Shown here: in pieces, positions 1 through 6,977 of the stretch
Numbering within the stretch: position 1 is the first letter of the stretch
Layout: every line of letters begins with the position of its first letter
Origin: a virus
DNA: 35,803 nucleotides
Strand: one strand, 5' to 3'
IMG/VR virus record: IMGVR_UViG_3300028840_001005
Location: 1-35,803 of that record
Made by a program: the position numbers and the translations under genes
Notes under the pieces: model-generated
Told to the model about the DNA's origin: nothing
What the model saw: only the letters and a program-made list of their open reading frames with translations
The model's database searches: none

Positions 1-942
1 GAGTTTCTTACACTGTTGGATCATTACAATAGGTACGAGAGTTTCCGAAAACTGATCAAGAACTGGTTTGGTTTGATTGATCCCAATGGGTTCCTTCATC
101 CATTGTTTAAGTTGCATGTAGCCAGGACGTACCGGTCCTCCTCCACGAATCCTAATTTCCAGAACATACCTAAACATGATGAGCTTTTGAAGTCCATTAG
201 AAGTTGTATCATTCCTAGGGATGGTGGAATACTTTTGGAGGTGGATTACAGTGCTTGTGAGGTGTGTGTATTGGCTATGGCCTCCCAGGATCCTGTGTTA
301 TATCAACAGATCGTGGATCAGATCAACTTCCACAGGTATTGGGCCAGCCGGATTTATATGAAACCTGAGTCGGAGATCGATAAGGACACTGAGAGATACA
401 AAACCAAGAACGCCTTTGTGTTCGCCTCTTTTTATGGATCTCGTCCGGAGTCCATCGCCAGGAACTTCCCAGAATTACAGGCTTCTGGATTGGTTAGGGA
501 CGTAAAAGAACATTTCCGTGAAATCCAGGCGGAGTTTTGGGACACCTACAAGTTGGTTAGGAAATGGCAGCAGGATACAATCCGAACGTACATTGATAAG
601 GGGTATGTGGAGGCTATTTCTGGCTTCCGTCGTCCAGGTCCCTTAACAATTGAGAAGTTGTATAATACTCCCATTCAAGGACCGGCCTTTCATTTACTGT
701 TGAATGGGTTGTACTTGTCTGATAATAAGATGTGGAAGGCGGGAATGAAATCCGTACCTATTATCGAGGTGCATGATAGTACAGTATTTGATGCACGGGA
801 AAGGGAGAAGGATGATGTTGTTGAGTTAGTGTCCAACACCTTAACGTCCAGGATGTTTGATTGGCAGGGCAAGGTACCTCTTACAGTGGAATGGGAGGAA
901 GGCTATGATTGGTACAATATGAAGGAGTTGGTGGCCGCATGA
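1..942 (+). CDS. DNA polymerase, family A (Pol I/T7 type), 5'-truncated by window edge
   Basis: This is the C-terminal palm and fingers of a family-A replicative DNA polymerase. The frame is open from base 1, so the true start lies upstream; the TTG at base 16 is not a convincing start. Seen in order: the SSSTNPNFQNIP template-binding stretch, motif A (DYSACEVCVLA, about visible residue 82), the motif B O-helix with Arg, Lys and Tyr-Gly (about 132-146) and motif C (EVHDST, about 258). The two catalytic Asp of motifs A and C are present. Two usually conserved positions differ: the Arg after the motif A Glu is Cys, and the Glu after motif C His-Asp is Ser. Its neighbours (clamp loader, SSB, recombinase) fit a phage replisome. 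The family call is firm; the exonuclease part is outside the window. Confidence 0.95.
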   Translation, partial: EFLTLLDHYNRYESFRKLIKNWFGLIDPNGFLHPLFKLHVARTYRSSSTNPNFQNIPKHDELLKSIRSCIIPRDGGILLEVDYSACEVCVLAMASQDPVLYQQIVDQINFHRYWASRIYMKPESEIDKDTERYKTKNAFVFASFYGSRPESIARNFPELQASGLVRDVKEHFREIQAEFWDTYKLVRKWQQDTIRTYIDKGYVEAISGFRRPGPLTIEKLYNTPIQGPAFHLLLNGLYLSDNKMWKAGMKSVPIIEVHDSTVFDAREREKDDVVELVSNTLTSRMFDWQGKVPLTVEWEEGYDWYNMKELVAA

Positions 943-1250
943 AACTAATTTATTGCCCTCAGTGTGGTGATATACTTAAACTCGGGTACGAGTGGGTGGA
1001 TTGTCTTTGTGGGATGTCCTGGGGGAAGTATGTGGATCGAATTAACGCGGTGGTTAGTTGTAATTGTATCCCTTTGGGTTTCCGCAATGATTCTTTTACG
1101 ATGGCTGTGCGGAAACAACCGAAGAAGGGTATGGGAAGGAGATTCGAGGCCTTCGTTATTCCAAAAACCTGTGACACTGTGTTGGTACTCAAATCAAAGA
1201 GGGAGTGCGATTGTGAACAATCCGATGCCAAAACAAATGACGGCGAATGA
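939..1250 (+). CDS. Small zinc-ribbon-like protein, unknown function
   Basis: A 103-residue protein whose ATG overlaps the polymerase stop (ATGA), with GAAGGAG about 12 bases upstream. The N-terminus carries Cys-Pro-Gln-Cys-Gly and then Cys-Leu-Cys-Gly about 22 residues later, a CxxC...CxC layout typical of a zinc ribbon. The rest is basic with a Lys/Arg-rich middle. No family is recognised. Its place between polymerase and clamp loader suggests, but does not prove, a role in replication. An in-frame start at 909 exists but would overlap the polymerase more deeply. Confidence 0.7.
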   Translation: MKLIYCPQCGDILKLGYEWVDCLCGMSWGKYVDRINAVVSCNCIPLGFRNDSFTMAVRKQPKKGMGRRFEAFVIPKTCDTVLVLKSKRECDCEQSDAKTNDGE

Positions 1251-1437
1251 GTGTAAGTTGGCTCTCCATACTTTGGACAACCGTTTGGGTATGCTACGAG
1301 GTTATTGGGTAGAAGCCAAGGACGCCGAAGAGAAGGCTAAATGGATGGACGTTATTGATTCCGCCTTGGCGGAACGTTTCGAGGTGATGAAGCATAGGGA
1401 TCGTTTGAATCTGACCAAGGAATTTAAGAAGGAGTAA
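1213..1437 (+). CDS. Small helical protein, unknown function
   Basis: About 74 residues, highly charged and predicted helical, ending just before the clamp loader start. I chose the GTG at 1213 because GGGAG lies 7 bases upstream; the ATG at 1225 is the alternative and would give 70 residues. The reading frame is open much further upstream, but that part overlaps the zinc-ribbon gene and looks like a shadow frame. No recognisable domain; the pattern of Leu and charged residues resembles a short helical hairpin. Function unknown. Confidence 0.6.
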   Translation: MNNPMPKQMTANECKLALHTLDNRLGMLRGYWVEAKDAEEKAKWMDVIDSALAERFEVMKHRDRLNLTKEFKKE

Positions 1438-1439
1438 TT

Positions 1440-2378
1440 ATGTTACACACGGATTTTCGACCTCCGGACTTTAATGCGTTTGTAGGGAATTCTTCGTTGA
1501 AGAGTTCTCTCCGGGCCATATTGAAACGGAAACCTAAGGATCGTCCACATACTTTCATGTTTTATGGACCGTCTGGGTGTGGTAAAACTACCGTAGGCAG
1601 AATACTCGGAGAGGCGTTTGGGGCCCTTCCTGAGAACATTATGGAGATGAATGCCGCCAACACTAATGGGATTAACACTGTCAGGGAGATAGTTCAATTG
1701 TCTGGTACTCCTCCTTTTGGAGGGGAGGCGAAGGTGTTCATCCTGGATGAATCTCACGAACTTCGGAAACAGGCTCAGGAGGCGTTTCTGAAGGATACAG
1801 AGGACGTTCCCGATTGGTGTTACTTCATTTTTTGTACAACTAATCCGGAAAGTTTCATTGAGCCTTTGTATCGACGATGCAGTAGGTATCAAGTGAAGAT
1901 ACTGTCTTCCAGTGAACTGATGGAGCTTCTTCTGTACGTGTGTAATAAAAAGGATTTGGAGGTATCCACAAAGGTGTTGAAGTGTATCTCCAGGAGGAGC
2001 GATGGTCGTCCACGGGATGCTTTGGTGAAATTGGATCAGGTGAGGGAATTGGAGGAACAGGCGGCCCTGGAGTTGGTTGACGTGGCGGAGGGTGTGTCTG
2101 AGGATGTCTGGGATTTGTGTAATGCCTTGGCACAGGCCCCTTCTCGACGCAAGAAAAACTGGCGGGATATTATGGACGTGGCGGAGTCCTTGGATGAAAG
2201 TCCTGAAACCATTCGTCAGGCCGTTCTTCGGGAGATGATGAAGAAGCTGCACAATACAGACTCCTCGGAGGACGCCCAGGATATGCTTCAAATTATGGAG
2301 TACTTTAACATCCCATTTTATGGTGGAAGACATCAATTGTTAATCGCCGTGGGAAAAAGTTGTTTTATGTCAGAATAA
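1440..2378 (+). CDS. Sliding-clamp loader ATPase subunit (gp44/RFC small-subunit-like)
   Basis: A 312-residue AAA+ ATPase that should open a sliding clamp and load it on primer-template DNA. Visible motifs: Walker A GPSGCGKTT (residues 43-51), Walker B ending DESH (about 103-106), sensor-1 Thr-Thr-Asn (133-135) and the SRC-type arginine-finger motif RRCSR (145-149) diagnostic of RFC/DnaX/gp44 clamp loaders. Length matches T4 gp44 (about 319 residues). AAGGAG sits 5 bases before the ATG and the stop of the previous gene lies right before it. No sliding clamp or small clamp-loader partner (gp62-like) is visible in the window, so those should be upstream. Confidence 0.93.
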   Translation: MLHTDFRPPDFNAFVGNSSLKSSLRAILKRKPKDRPHTFMFYGPSGCGKTTVGRILGEAFGALPENIMEMNAANTNGINTVREIVQLSGTPPFGGEAKVFILDESHELRKQAQEAFLKDTEDVPDWCYFIFCTTNPESFIEPLYRRCSRYQVKILSSSELMELLLYVCNKKDLEVSTKVLKCISRRSDGRPRDALVKLDQVRELEEQAALELVDVAEGVSEDVWDLCNALAQAPSRRKKNWRDIMDVAESLDESPETIRQAVLREMMKKLHNTDSSEDAQDMLQIMEYFNIPFYGGRHQLLIAVGKSCFMSE

Positions 2379-2381
2379 TTC

Positions 2382-2422
2382 CACCTATTGTAGGTGTGAA
2401 AGATATATGGTAGTGATACCAT
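2382..2422 (+). promoter_or_regulatory. Two short hairpins in the SSB leader
   Basis: The 92-base gap between clamp loader and SSB holds two perfect stem-loops: CACCTA-TTG-TAGGTG (2382-2396) and ATGGTA-GTGA-TACCAT (2407-2422), the latter closed by a GNRA-type tetraloop. No long T-run follows, so they are poor terminators. They could be mRNA-stabilising or translational-control structures for the abundant SSB. Purely structural inference. Confidence 0.4.
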
Positions 2423-2470
2423 TCTGTTTGTGATTAGTGGTTGCAAGTATTCATTTTAGGAGGTTCACAA

Positions 2471-3697
2471 ATGCCCACACGCGAAGAAGCTGTTCGTAAA
2501 CGTAATCAACAGAGGAAGAATGAGGGATCTTCCATGTTCCAGTATGTCGATGCCGACAAGCTGGCACGTCTGGGGATCACTCAGTACAAACCTAAACCAG
2601 GTGACTTGGGAATACTCGTGTTGCCTGGGGCCAATCCCGAGGAACTTCCCTGGAAGGAGATCTGGATCCACCGTCGTTTTGGGATCTACGGTCGTACCTA
2701 TCTGTGCCTGGAGAGGATGTTCGGGAAGCATTGCCCGGCCTGTAAGGAAGGACTTCGAAAGGCGGCCAGTAAGGATCACACGGAGGAGGAGGTCAAGGCC
2801 TGCCGACCACAGAGAAGGTGGTTGTTCTTTGTGGTGGATGTATCTTCCAAGGAGGAGGAGCGCAAGGGTATGCGGTGGTTTGATTGTCCGCCTACTGTAG
2901 AGGAAGGAATTGGAGAACTGACCTCCACCAAGAAAAGTGGCCGATTTGTTGATGTCTGTGCGGACGCCGACGATCCATACGAGGTATGGTTTACACGTAG
3001 TGGCCAGGGGAAGAACAATACGGAGTACAAGGGCTTCCAGTTGGAGCGTCGGGAGGGTAAAATCAAGAAGGATTGGCTGGATACTCCTGATTTTATGGAC
3101 GTTCTGAAGATTCCGACCCGAGAGCAGATGGAAGCAGTTATCGCCCGGCCCATGGACGACGATGATGATGACGGAGATATCGAGGACCGTGTGCGTGGAC
3201 GGATCGAGGAGGATGATTCCGGTTCTCGACGTGGTCGGGGCCGTGGTGGTCGTAGGGACGACGAGGACGAAATCGAGGAGGAACGTACTAGTCGACGTGG
3301 ACGTTCTCGTGATGACGACGATGAACCTGAGGAACGTAGTTCCAGAAGAGGCCGTTCCAGGGAGGAGGACGAGGAGCCAGAGGAGGAACGTAGTTCCAGA
3401 CGTGGCCGTTCTCGTGATGATGACGATGAATCGGAGGATGAAGGCCGTGGGCGTGGGAGACGTGGCCGTTCTCGTGATGATGATGAACCCGAGGAACGTG
3501 GTTCCAGAAGCAATCGTTCCAGGGATGATGACGATGAACCGGAGGATGAAGGACGTGGCCGTAGACGCCGTAGTGGTGGCGATGACTTGGACGACGTGGA
3601 GGAGGAGTCCACTGAATCCAAGCGAGGTCGCCGCGGTTCTCGAAGAAGTCGCGATGAAGACAACGACATAGATCTGGACGAGGACGTCCCGTTCTAG
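2471..3697 (+). CDS. Single-stranded DNA-binding protein with long repetitive charged tail (gp32-like)
   Basis: A 408-residue protein. The start is ATG 2471, with a perfect AGGAGG at 2458-2463; an upstream in-frame start at 2441 is not needed. Residues 1 to about 225 resemble phage gp32-type SSB: an N-terminal basic stretch, then an OB-fold-like core with a probable zinc site (candidates Cys79, His87, Cys88, Cys91, Cys111 around FGKHCPACKE). From about 228 to the end the protein is low complexity: Asp/Glu runs alternate with Ser-Arg-Arg-Gly-Arg-Ser-Arg blocks, about 16 residues per repeat. It closes with DLDEDVPF, very like the acidic Pro-Phe tip of bacterial SSB. In bacteria that tip recruits repair and replication partners; the same role here is inference. 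Gene order (clamp loader, SSB, UvsY-like, UvsX) supports the call. Confidence 0.85.
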   Translation: MPTREEAVRKRNQQRKNEGSSMFQYVDADKLARLGITQYKPKPGDLGILVLPGANPEELPWKEIWIHRRFGIYGRTYLCLERMFGKHCPACKEGLRKAASKDHTEEEVKACRPQRRWLFFVVDVSSKEEERKGMRWFDCPPTVEEGIGELTSTKKSGRFVDVCADADDPYEVWFTRSGQGKNNTEYKGFQLERREGKIKKDWLDTPDFMDVLKIPTREQMEAVIARPMDDDDDDGDIEDRVRGRIEEDDSGSRRGRGRGGRRDDEDEIEEERTSRRGRSRDDDDEPEERSSRRGRSREEDEEPEEERSSRRGRSRDDDDESEDEGRGRGRRGRSRDDDEPEERGSRSNRSRDDDDEPEDEGRGRRRRSGGDDLDDVEEESTESKRGRRGSRRSRDEDNDIDLDEDVPF

Positions 3698-3708
3698 ACC
3701 ACCTTTAT

Positions 3709-3804
3709 GCGGGACTAGGGCCATTGCGAGGGCGATAGGATCCAAGAGGTCTGGTGGTATATACGGCGCCTTCCGCCATCAGGTCTCGTCCCGCTCCATT
3801 TTTT
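3709..3804 (+). ncRNA. Candidate structured RNA: three-way junction ending TCCA and T-run, in SSB 3' UTR
   Basis: The gap after SSB folds into a clear three-helix element. P1 is 7 Watson-Crick pairs, GCGGGAC (3709-3715) with GTCCCGC (3788-3794). P2 is ATTGC/GCGAT (3723-3727 with 3732-3736), closed by GAGG and extended by CC/GG across a bulged A. P3 is 12 pairs including three G-U wobbles (3746-3757 with 3776-3787) and stacks directly on P1. The P3 loop (3758-3775) contains the palindrome GGCGCC. The 3' side is TCCA then six T (3799-3804). It could be a stable small RNA processed from the SSB transcript, a cis-regulatory element for the next genes, or an elaborate terminator. The 7-bp end stem plus CCA imitates a tRNA, but there is no T arm or anticodon arm. 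Confidence 0.6.
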
Positions 3805-3817
3805 ACTAGGAGTAATC

Positions 3818-3985
3818 ATGGCCCCTGAGTGGAAACGTTTACCCGCTGGGTCCATTGTGGATTGGTGTGCTGGTTGTGGTTGTTTACGTATATACAAGGA
3901 CGAGCAATCCAAACCGCGTTACCGAACTCCTAAGAGGGAACGTGATCGTAGAATCAAAAAGAAAAAGTTCAAGGGTGAATTATGA
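3818..3985 (+). CDS. Very small basic protein with CxxCxC motif
   Basis: A 55-residue protein starting at ATG 3818, TAGGAG about 8 bases upstream, and ending in an ATGA overlap with the next gene. The N-terminal half has Cys-Ala-Gly-Cys-Gly-Cys (about residues 17-22), a possible metal-binding knuckle. The C-terminal half is strongly basic (Arg/Lys-rich with a run of four Lys), which suggests nucleic-acid binding. It sits between SSB and recombination genes. No family is recognised. Confidence 0.6.
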   Translation: MAPEWKRLPAGSIVDWCAGCGCLRIYKDEQSKPRYRTPKRERDRRIKKKKFKGEL

Positions 3986-4530
3986 GTCGTGAAGATATTC
4001 AGGAACAGATCGAGGATTTCAAAAGTTTTATTGAGTCCTTGAACAAGAGGTTGCCAGTTAATGAACACGACTTGGTTGGGGAGTGTAGGAATCAGCCTAT
4101 CCTCCACCAGGAGTGTAGGGAACAATTGTCTGTGGCCAAGTTGATGTATAATCGACAGAAGGTCAGGTACAACAGGACGTACGCGGATCAATGTGTGAAG
4201 ATCCGTGACAATCCAGGTGCCTACAATTTGGACAAAGCCACCAAGGATGCTGTACAGGATTGTGCTCAGTCTTGTAAGGAGGTCCGGGGGGTGGAGGACG
4301 ACCTACTCGAATTGGAGGGCGTGGTGGACGCCTTGAATGGATTCATCGAAAGTATCAAACAACGCAAGTCCTTTATTCGGGATTTGGTAACATTGTTCGT
4401 TCACAACTATTACGAGTCCCATAATCTTCAAAGGGAGACGAACGCCGCCAAAGACATTCGTAGGGAGTCCTATGTCCAGAGTCGTAGGCGTCGTAGGGCC
4501 CAGGATTCCGCACACGAGGAAGAGGATTAA
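3982..4530 (+). CDS. Helical recombination-mediator candidate (UvsY-like)
   Basis: A 182-residue, almost all-helical protein without a catalytic motif. It overlaps the previous stop by ATGA and is immediately followed by UvsX. Its middle and end follow the plan of T4 UvsY: a Tyr-Asn-rich helix, a segment rich in Lys and Asp, then a final amphipathic helix (Ala-Leu...Ile-Lys-Gln-Arg...Ile-Arg-Asp-Leu, about residues 125-150) recalling the UvsY C-terminal helix. The very C-terminus is an Arg run followed by an acidic tail. UvsY loads UvsX on SSB-coated DNA, and this gene lies exactly between SSB and UvsX. The assignment rests on position and helix pattern, not on a clear sequence match. Confidence 0.5.
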   Translation: MSREDIQEQIEDFKSFIESLNKRLPVNEHDLVGECRNQPILHQECREQLSVAKLMYNRQKVRYNRTYADQCVKIRDNPGAYNLDKATKDAVQDCAQSCKEVRGVEDDLLELEGVVDALNGFIESIKQRKSFIRDLVTLFVHNYYESHNLQRETNAAKDIRRESYVQSRRRRRAQDSAHEEED

Positions 4531-4531
4531 T

Positions 4532-5623
4532 ATGTCGGAAGAAAAACCTAGACGTAGAAGGAGGAAGTCCAAGGAGTTGCAGGCTTCCGTGAATAAGGCC
4601 ACGGAGGAGATGTTTAGTCCACTTCTGGAAAGTGATGTAAAGGATTGGATTAGTACCACCTGTACTTTGCTGGATTTGGCCATTACAGGAGGGCTTCCAG
4701 GAGGGATCCCAGTTGGGCGTATTTCCCATTTCTTTGGGGCCCCTAGCACCTGTAAGTCCGCCCTAGCCTGTGCCCTCCTAGGGTCCATCCAACGGAAGGG
4801 TGGGATTGGGTACTACGCTGATATAGAGAACACCCTATCCACGGATTTCTCCGGTATATGTGGATTGGATGTATCCGACACCGATTCGTTCAAATTGGGT
4901 ATATGGACAGAGAAAGGGGCGGAACCTACAACTGTGGAGGAGTTGTACGATGATTGGTTGGGTTTAGTTTTGCAGGAGCGTAACAGGAAGCTCAAACTGG
5001 CCATCGCTGACACTCTTACGGTTCTTCCGTGTAAACATGAACTGAAAGGTGAGTTATCGGATGGACACTCCCTGGGTGAACGGGCCAAGAAAATTGGGGC
5101 TGGGCTTCGGAAATACAACGCCCCTATAGCCAAGAAAAATCTCACTTTGGTGTTCCTGGATCAGACACGTACCAAGATGAATGCCATGTTTGGGGAGAAG
5201 GAAACCACTTCAGGAGGAGTAGGTGTTCCTTTCTATTCCTCCGTTCGTGTGCATCTTAAGCATCTTCAACCTATCAAGAATGATTTTGGGGTTGTTATTG
5301 GGGGATGGTTGAAGTTTCAGGTGGTGAAGAACAAGGTGGGGGAGGCACACGCCGAGGGGAAGTTTAGGTTGTTGTATAAACATGGAATTGATGACACTTA
5401 CACTAATCTGTACTTCTTGAAGGAGCACCAGCTGGGATCCAAGGCCGCCGCCAAGGCTTCTTCTATAATGCAGTATAGAGGACGGGAAGGGAAGTTGTCA
5501 ACGATTCTAAAATACATCGAGGACAATGATCTGGAAGAGCAGTTGGAGGCCGAGGTAGTTAAGGCCTGGAAAGAGGAACATGTCGGGGAAGAAAGGAAAC
5601 CACGAAAATGGAAGCGTTCATAG
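4532..5623 (+). CDS. UvsX/RecA-type recombinase
   Basis: A 363-residue RecA-family ATPase for homologous pairing and strand exchange, important in recombination-dependent replication and repair. The start is ATG 4532 after GAGGAAGAGGA. Motifs: a basic N-terminal tail (Arg/Lys run, residues 6-14), Walker A GAPSTCKS (69-76, with Cys where RecA has Gly, in the manner of divergent UvsX P-loops), Walker B LAIAD (about 156-160) and the L2 DNA-binding region VFLDQTR...MFGEKETTSGG (about 207-229), which aligns well with RecA. The C-terminus is Lys/Glu-rich. It overlaps the next gene by 16 bases, implying translational coupling. Confidence 0.93.
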   Translation: MSEEKPRRRRRKSKELQASVNKATEEMFSPLLESDVKDWISTTCTLLDLAITGGLPGGIPVGRISHFFGAPSTCKSALACALLGSIQRKGGIGYYADIENTLSTDFSGICGLDVSDTDSFKLGIWTEKGAEPTTVEELYDDWLGLVLQERNRKLKLAIADTLTVLPCKHELKGELSDGHSLGERAKKIGAGLRKYNAPIAKKNLTLVFLDQTRTKMNAMFGEKETTSGGVGVPFYSSVRVHLKHLQPIKNDFGVVIGGWLKFQVVKNKVGEAHAEGKFRLLYKHGIDDTYTNLYFLKEHQLGSKAAAKASSIMQYRGREGKLSTILKYIEDNDLEEQLEAEVVKAWKEEHVGEERKPRKWKRS

Positions 5624-6354
5624 GGTTAGATTTGTCGTTAAATCATTGGGCCATGGTAGTACAATTACCGGGGTGGGAGATTGGGGATGAAGAATCCATC
5701 TTGGGATACTTTGTTACTAACGTTAAGAAGTTCACAACAACCAACTCTACAGCCACGGCTCACTACCTTACCAAAAAAGCCAAGGGAATGGACAAGGATA
5801 ACTACCAAATAAGGAGGATACAGGAAAGTTTGGATCACTTACTGGCTTCCTTGGATGATATCACGGTAAAGAACAAGCAGGCCTTGACATTGTATGTGGC
5901 CATGGAAGGGTACTCCTATCAATCTGTTTCCAGTTCCTCCGCACAATCGGCAGAATTGGCGGGACATGTGAAGATGAATTTGTTTTCCAGATGGAACGCC
6001 AGTCTTCCCACCTATCTACGTATTCATGATCCTCGTAGTGTGAAGATGTTTGGCACTGGAAATGGTAACGCCACTAAACGTATGATGTACAAGGAGTTTT
6101 CCGTGTCGGCTCCTCCTGTGGTACAAAGTTTAGTTCCTCCCGCCCTGTTTGTCGAAAAGAAAAAGGATATTGATGGGCCAGGGACAGATCTGGTGGACGC
6201 CTACTATTTGTCCCAGATGTGTAAGGTGGAGCACTTCGTACGACAAGGCGTGTACACCTTGGAAAAACTACCGGAGGCACAGAGGAGAATCTTTCTTCGT
6301 GTTACAAAAACCAATCCAGTGAATTTACTGGCTAGACAGTATATCACGGTGTAA
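5608..6354 (+). CDS. RuvC-like Holliday-junction resolvase
   Basis: A 248-residue RNase-H-fold nuclease candidate, expected to cut four-way junctions left by recombination and replication before packaging. The catalytic acids fit RuvC spacing: Asp8 in IGLDLS, Glu100 in AMEGYSYQ, and Asp194/Asp197 in TDLVDAYYLS. A Gly-Asn-Gly-Asn-Ala-Thr-Lys stretch (151-157) matches the RuvC region with the conserved Lys. It is longer than E. coli RuvC (173 residues), with insertions between the first two motifs. The start overlaps the recombinase stop, so the two are probably made together. Confidence 0.85.
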   Translation: MEAFIGLDLSLNHWAMVVQLPGWEIGDEESILGYFVTNVKKFTTTNSTATAHYLTKKAKGMDKDNYQIRRIQESLDHLLASLDDITVKNKQALTLYVAMEGYSYQSVSSSSAQSAELAGHVKMNLFSRWNASLPTYLRIHDPRSVKMFGTGNGNATKRMMYKEFSVSAPPVVQSLVPPALFVEKKKDIDGPGTDLVDAYYLSQMCKVEHFVRQGVYTLEKLPEAQRRIFLRVTKTNPVNLLARQYITV

Positions 6355-6370
6355 GTATGGCGAGTAAGTT

Positions 6371-6799
6371 ATGAAGCCCTATCGAAAATTTCGACCTTTT
6401 CAGATAAGATGGAAGGAGGCTCTGGGGCTGGAGGAATGTCCGTACCTGTATCGATGGACTTTTTTGTTTTTCAACTATTCCATTCGTATTCATCATTGGT
6501 TGAAGTCGGATGACATGAGATTCTTCCATGATCATTCTTGTGATTTTGTTTCAGTACCATTGAAAGGAAGATACTGGAACGTTACTCCCCATGGTGTTGG
6601 TGTCGCCAAACCTTGGAGGCCCTGGTTTTTTCGTGCTAAGCAACGACATTATTTGATGATACCTAAGGGTGGTGTTTGGACGTTACTGATATGTGGACGT
6701 CCTTATCATAAGTGGGGATTTTATGTGAAAGGGAAGAAGGTACGACCTTTACAGTATTTTCATAAGTATGGAGTAGTACAAACTGCTGATTATCAATAA
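6371..6799 (+). CDS. Cupin-like beta-barrel protein
   Basis: A 142-residue protein resembling a common phage/bacterial cupin-type family. Its signature is a W-L-K-S-D-D...FFHDHSCDFVS segment (about residues 43-60), in which the HDH is the likely metal-binding motif, followed by a beta-rich half with a second His region (QRHYLMIPKGGVWTL, about 95-109). The ligand or substrate is unknown, and I would not assign an enzyme name. The stop codon is directly followed by the tRNA-like gene. Confidence 0.6.
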   Translation: MKPYRKFRPFQIRWKEALGLEECPYLYRWTFLFFNYSIRIHHWLKSDDMRFFHDHSCDFVSVPLKGRYWNVTPHGVGVAKPWRPWFFRAKQRHYLMIPKGGVWTLLICGRPYHKWGFYVKGKKVRPLQYFHKYGVVQTADYQ

Positions 6800-6878
6800 C
6801 GCCGGGTAGCTCAGTCTGGCCAGAGCAGTCCTATGTAACATAGGAAAGGCCGCGTTGGTTCGAATCCCGCCCCGGCGA
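6800..6878 (+). tRNA. tRNA or tRNA-like gene with non-canonical anticodon and T arms
   Basis: Clear tRNA parts: acceptor CGCCGGG/CCCGGCG (6800-6806 with 6871-6877), TA at positions 8-9, D arm GCTC-(10-base loop with GG)-GAGC (6809-6826), and a perfect T loop TTCGAAT (6859-6865). Oddities: the T stem GCG-TT-GG pairs with CCCGC only if two T are bulged out. The anticodon region is an extended palindrome TCCTATG-TAA-CATAGGA (6829-6845). A 9-base loop would place anticodon GTA (Tyr) after T33; a 7-base loop would give TAA (Leu) but with G33. CCA is not encoded. The identity is therefore uncertain. It starts on the base after the previous stop, so it is probably cut from a polycistronic transcript. 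Confidence 0.8.
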
Positions 6879-6901
6879 TTTATTTATGTGGAATGTGCCC
6901 T

Positions 6902-6960
6902 GTATCCACCTGGGGTCCGCGACCCTCCCTCTCCCCTCCTACCCAGGTGGATACGTTTTT
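6902..6960 (+). terminator. Strong intrinsic terminator after tRNA
   Basis: A perfect 13-bp inverted repeat GTATCCACCTGGG (6902-6914) with CCCAGGTGGATAC (6942-6954) is followed by G and five T (6956-6960), then ACTTTT. The loop is unusually long (27 bases) and pyrimidine-rich. A competing small hairpin GGGTC-CGC-GACCC (6913-6925) overlaps the left arm. It closes the replication/recombination operon, so a promoter for the Rad50 operon should lie near here, though none is obvious. Confidence 0.85.
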
Positions 6961-6977
6961 ACTTTTGGAGAAGTACA

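Noticed and set aside
1443-2336. Minus-strand frame of 297 codons opposite the clamp loader
   Set aside because: It is the shadow of a gene with clear AAA+ motifs; no motif or ribosome site is seen on the minus strand.
3162-3671. Plus-strand alternate frame through the SSB tail
   Set aside because: It consists of Met/Val/Arg repeats that mirror the repetitive DNA; the SSB frame has the AGGAGG start and sensible sequence.
2465-3745. Long minus-strand frame of 426 codons opposite the SSB gene, and another in a different minus frame
   Set aside because: The repeats of the SSB tail are low complexity and avoid stops in several frames. The translations are Ser/Arg or Thr/Ile runs with no domain, and there is no ribosome site.
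3709-3798. Canonical tRNA with encoded CCA
   Set aside because: The 7-bp end stem, TA spacer and TCCA are tempting, but there is no T loop, no proper D arm and no anticodon arm; kept only as a structured-RNA candidate.
6855-6977. Upstream extension of the Rad50 N-half frame
   Set aside because: It would start within the tRNA and cross the terminator; ATG 6978 has a ribosome site and gives the normal family N-terminus.
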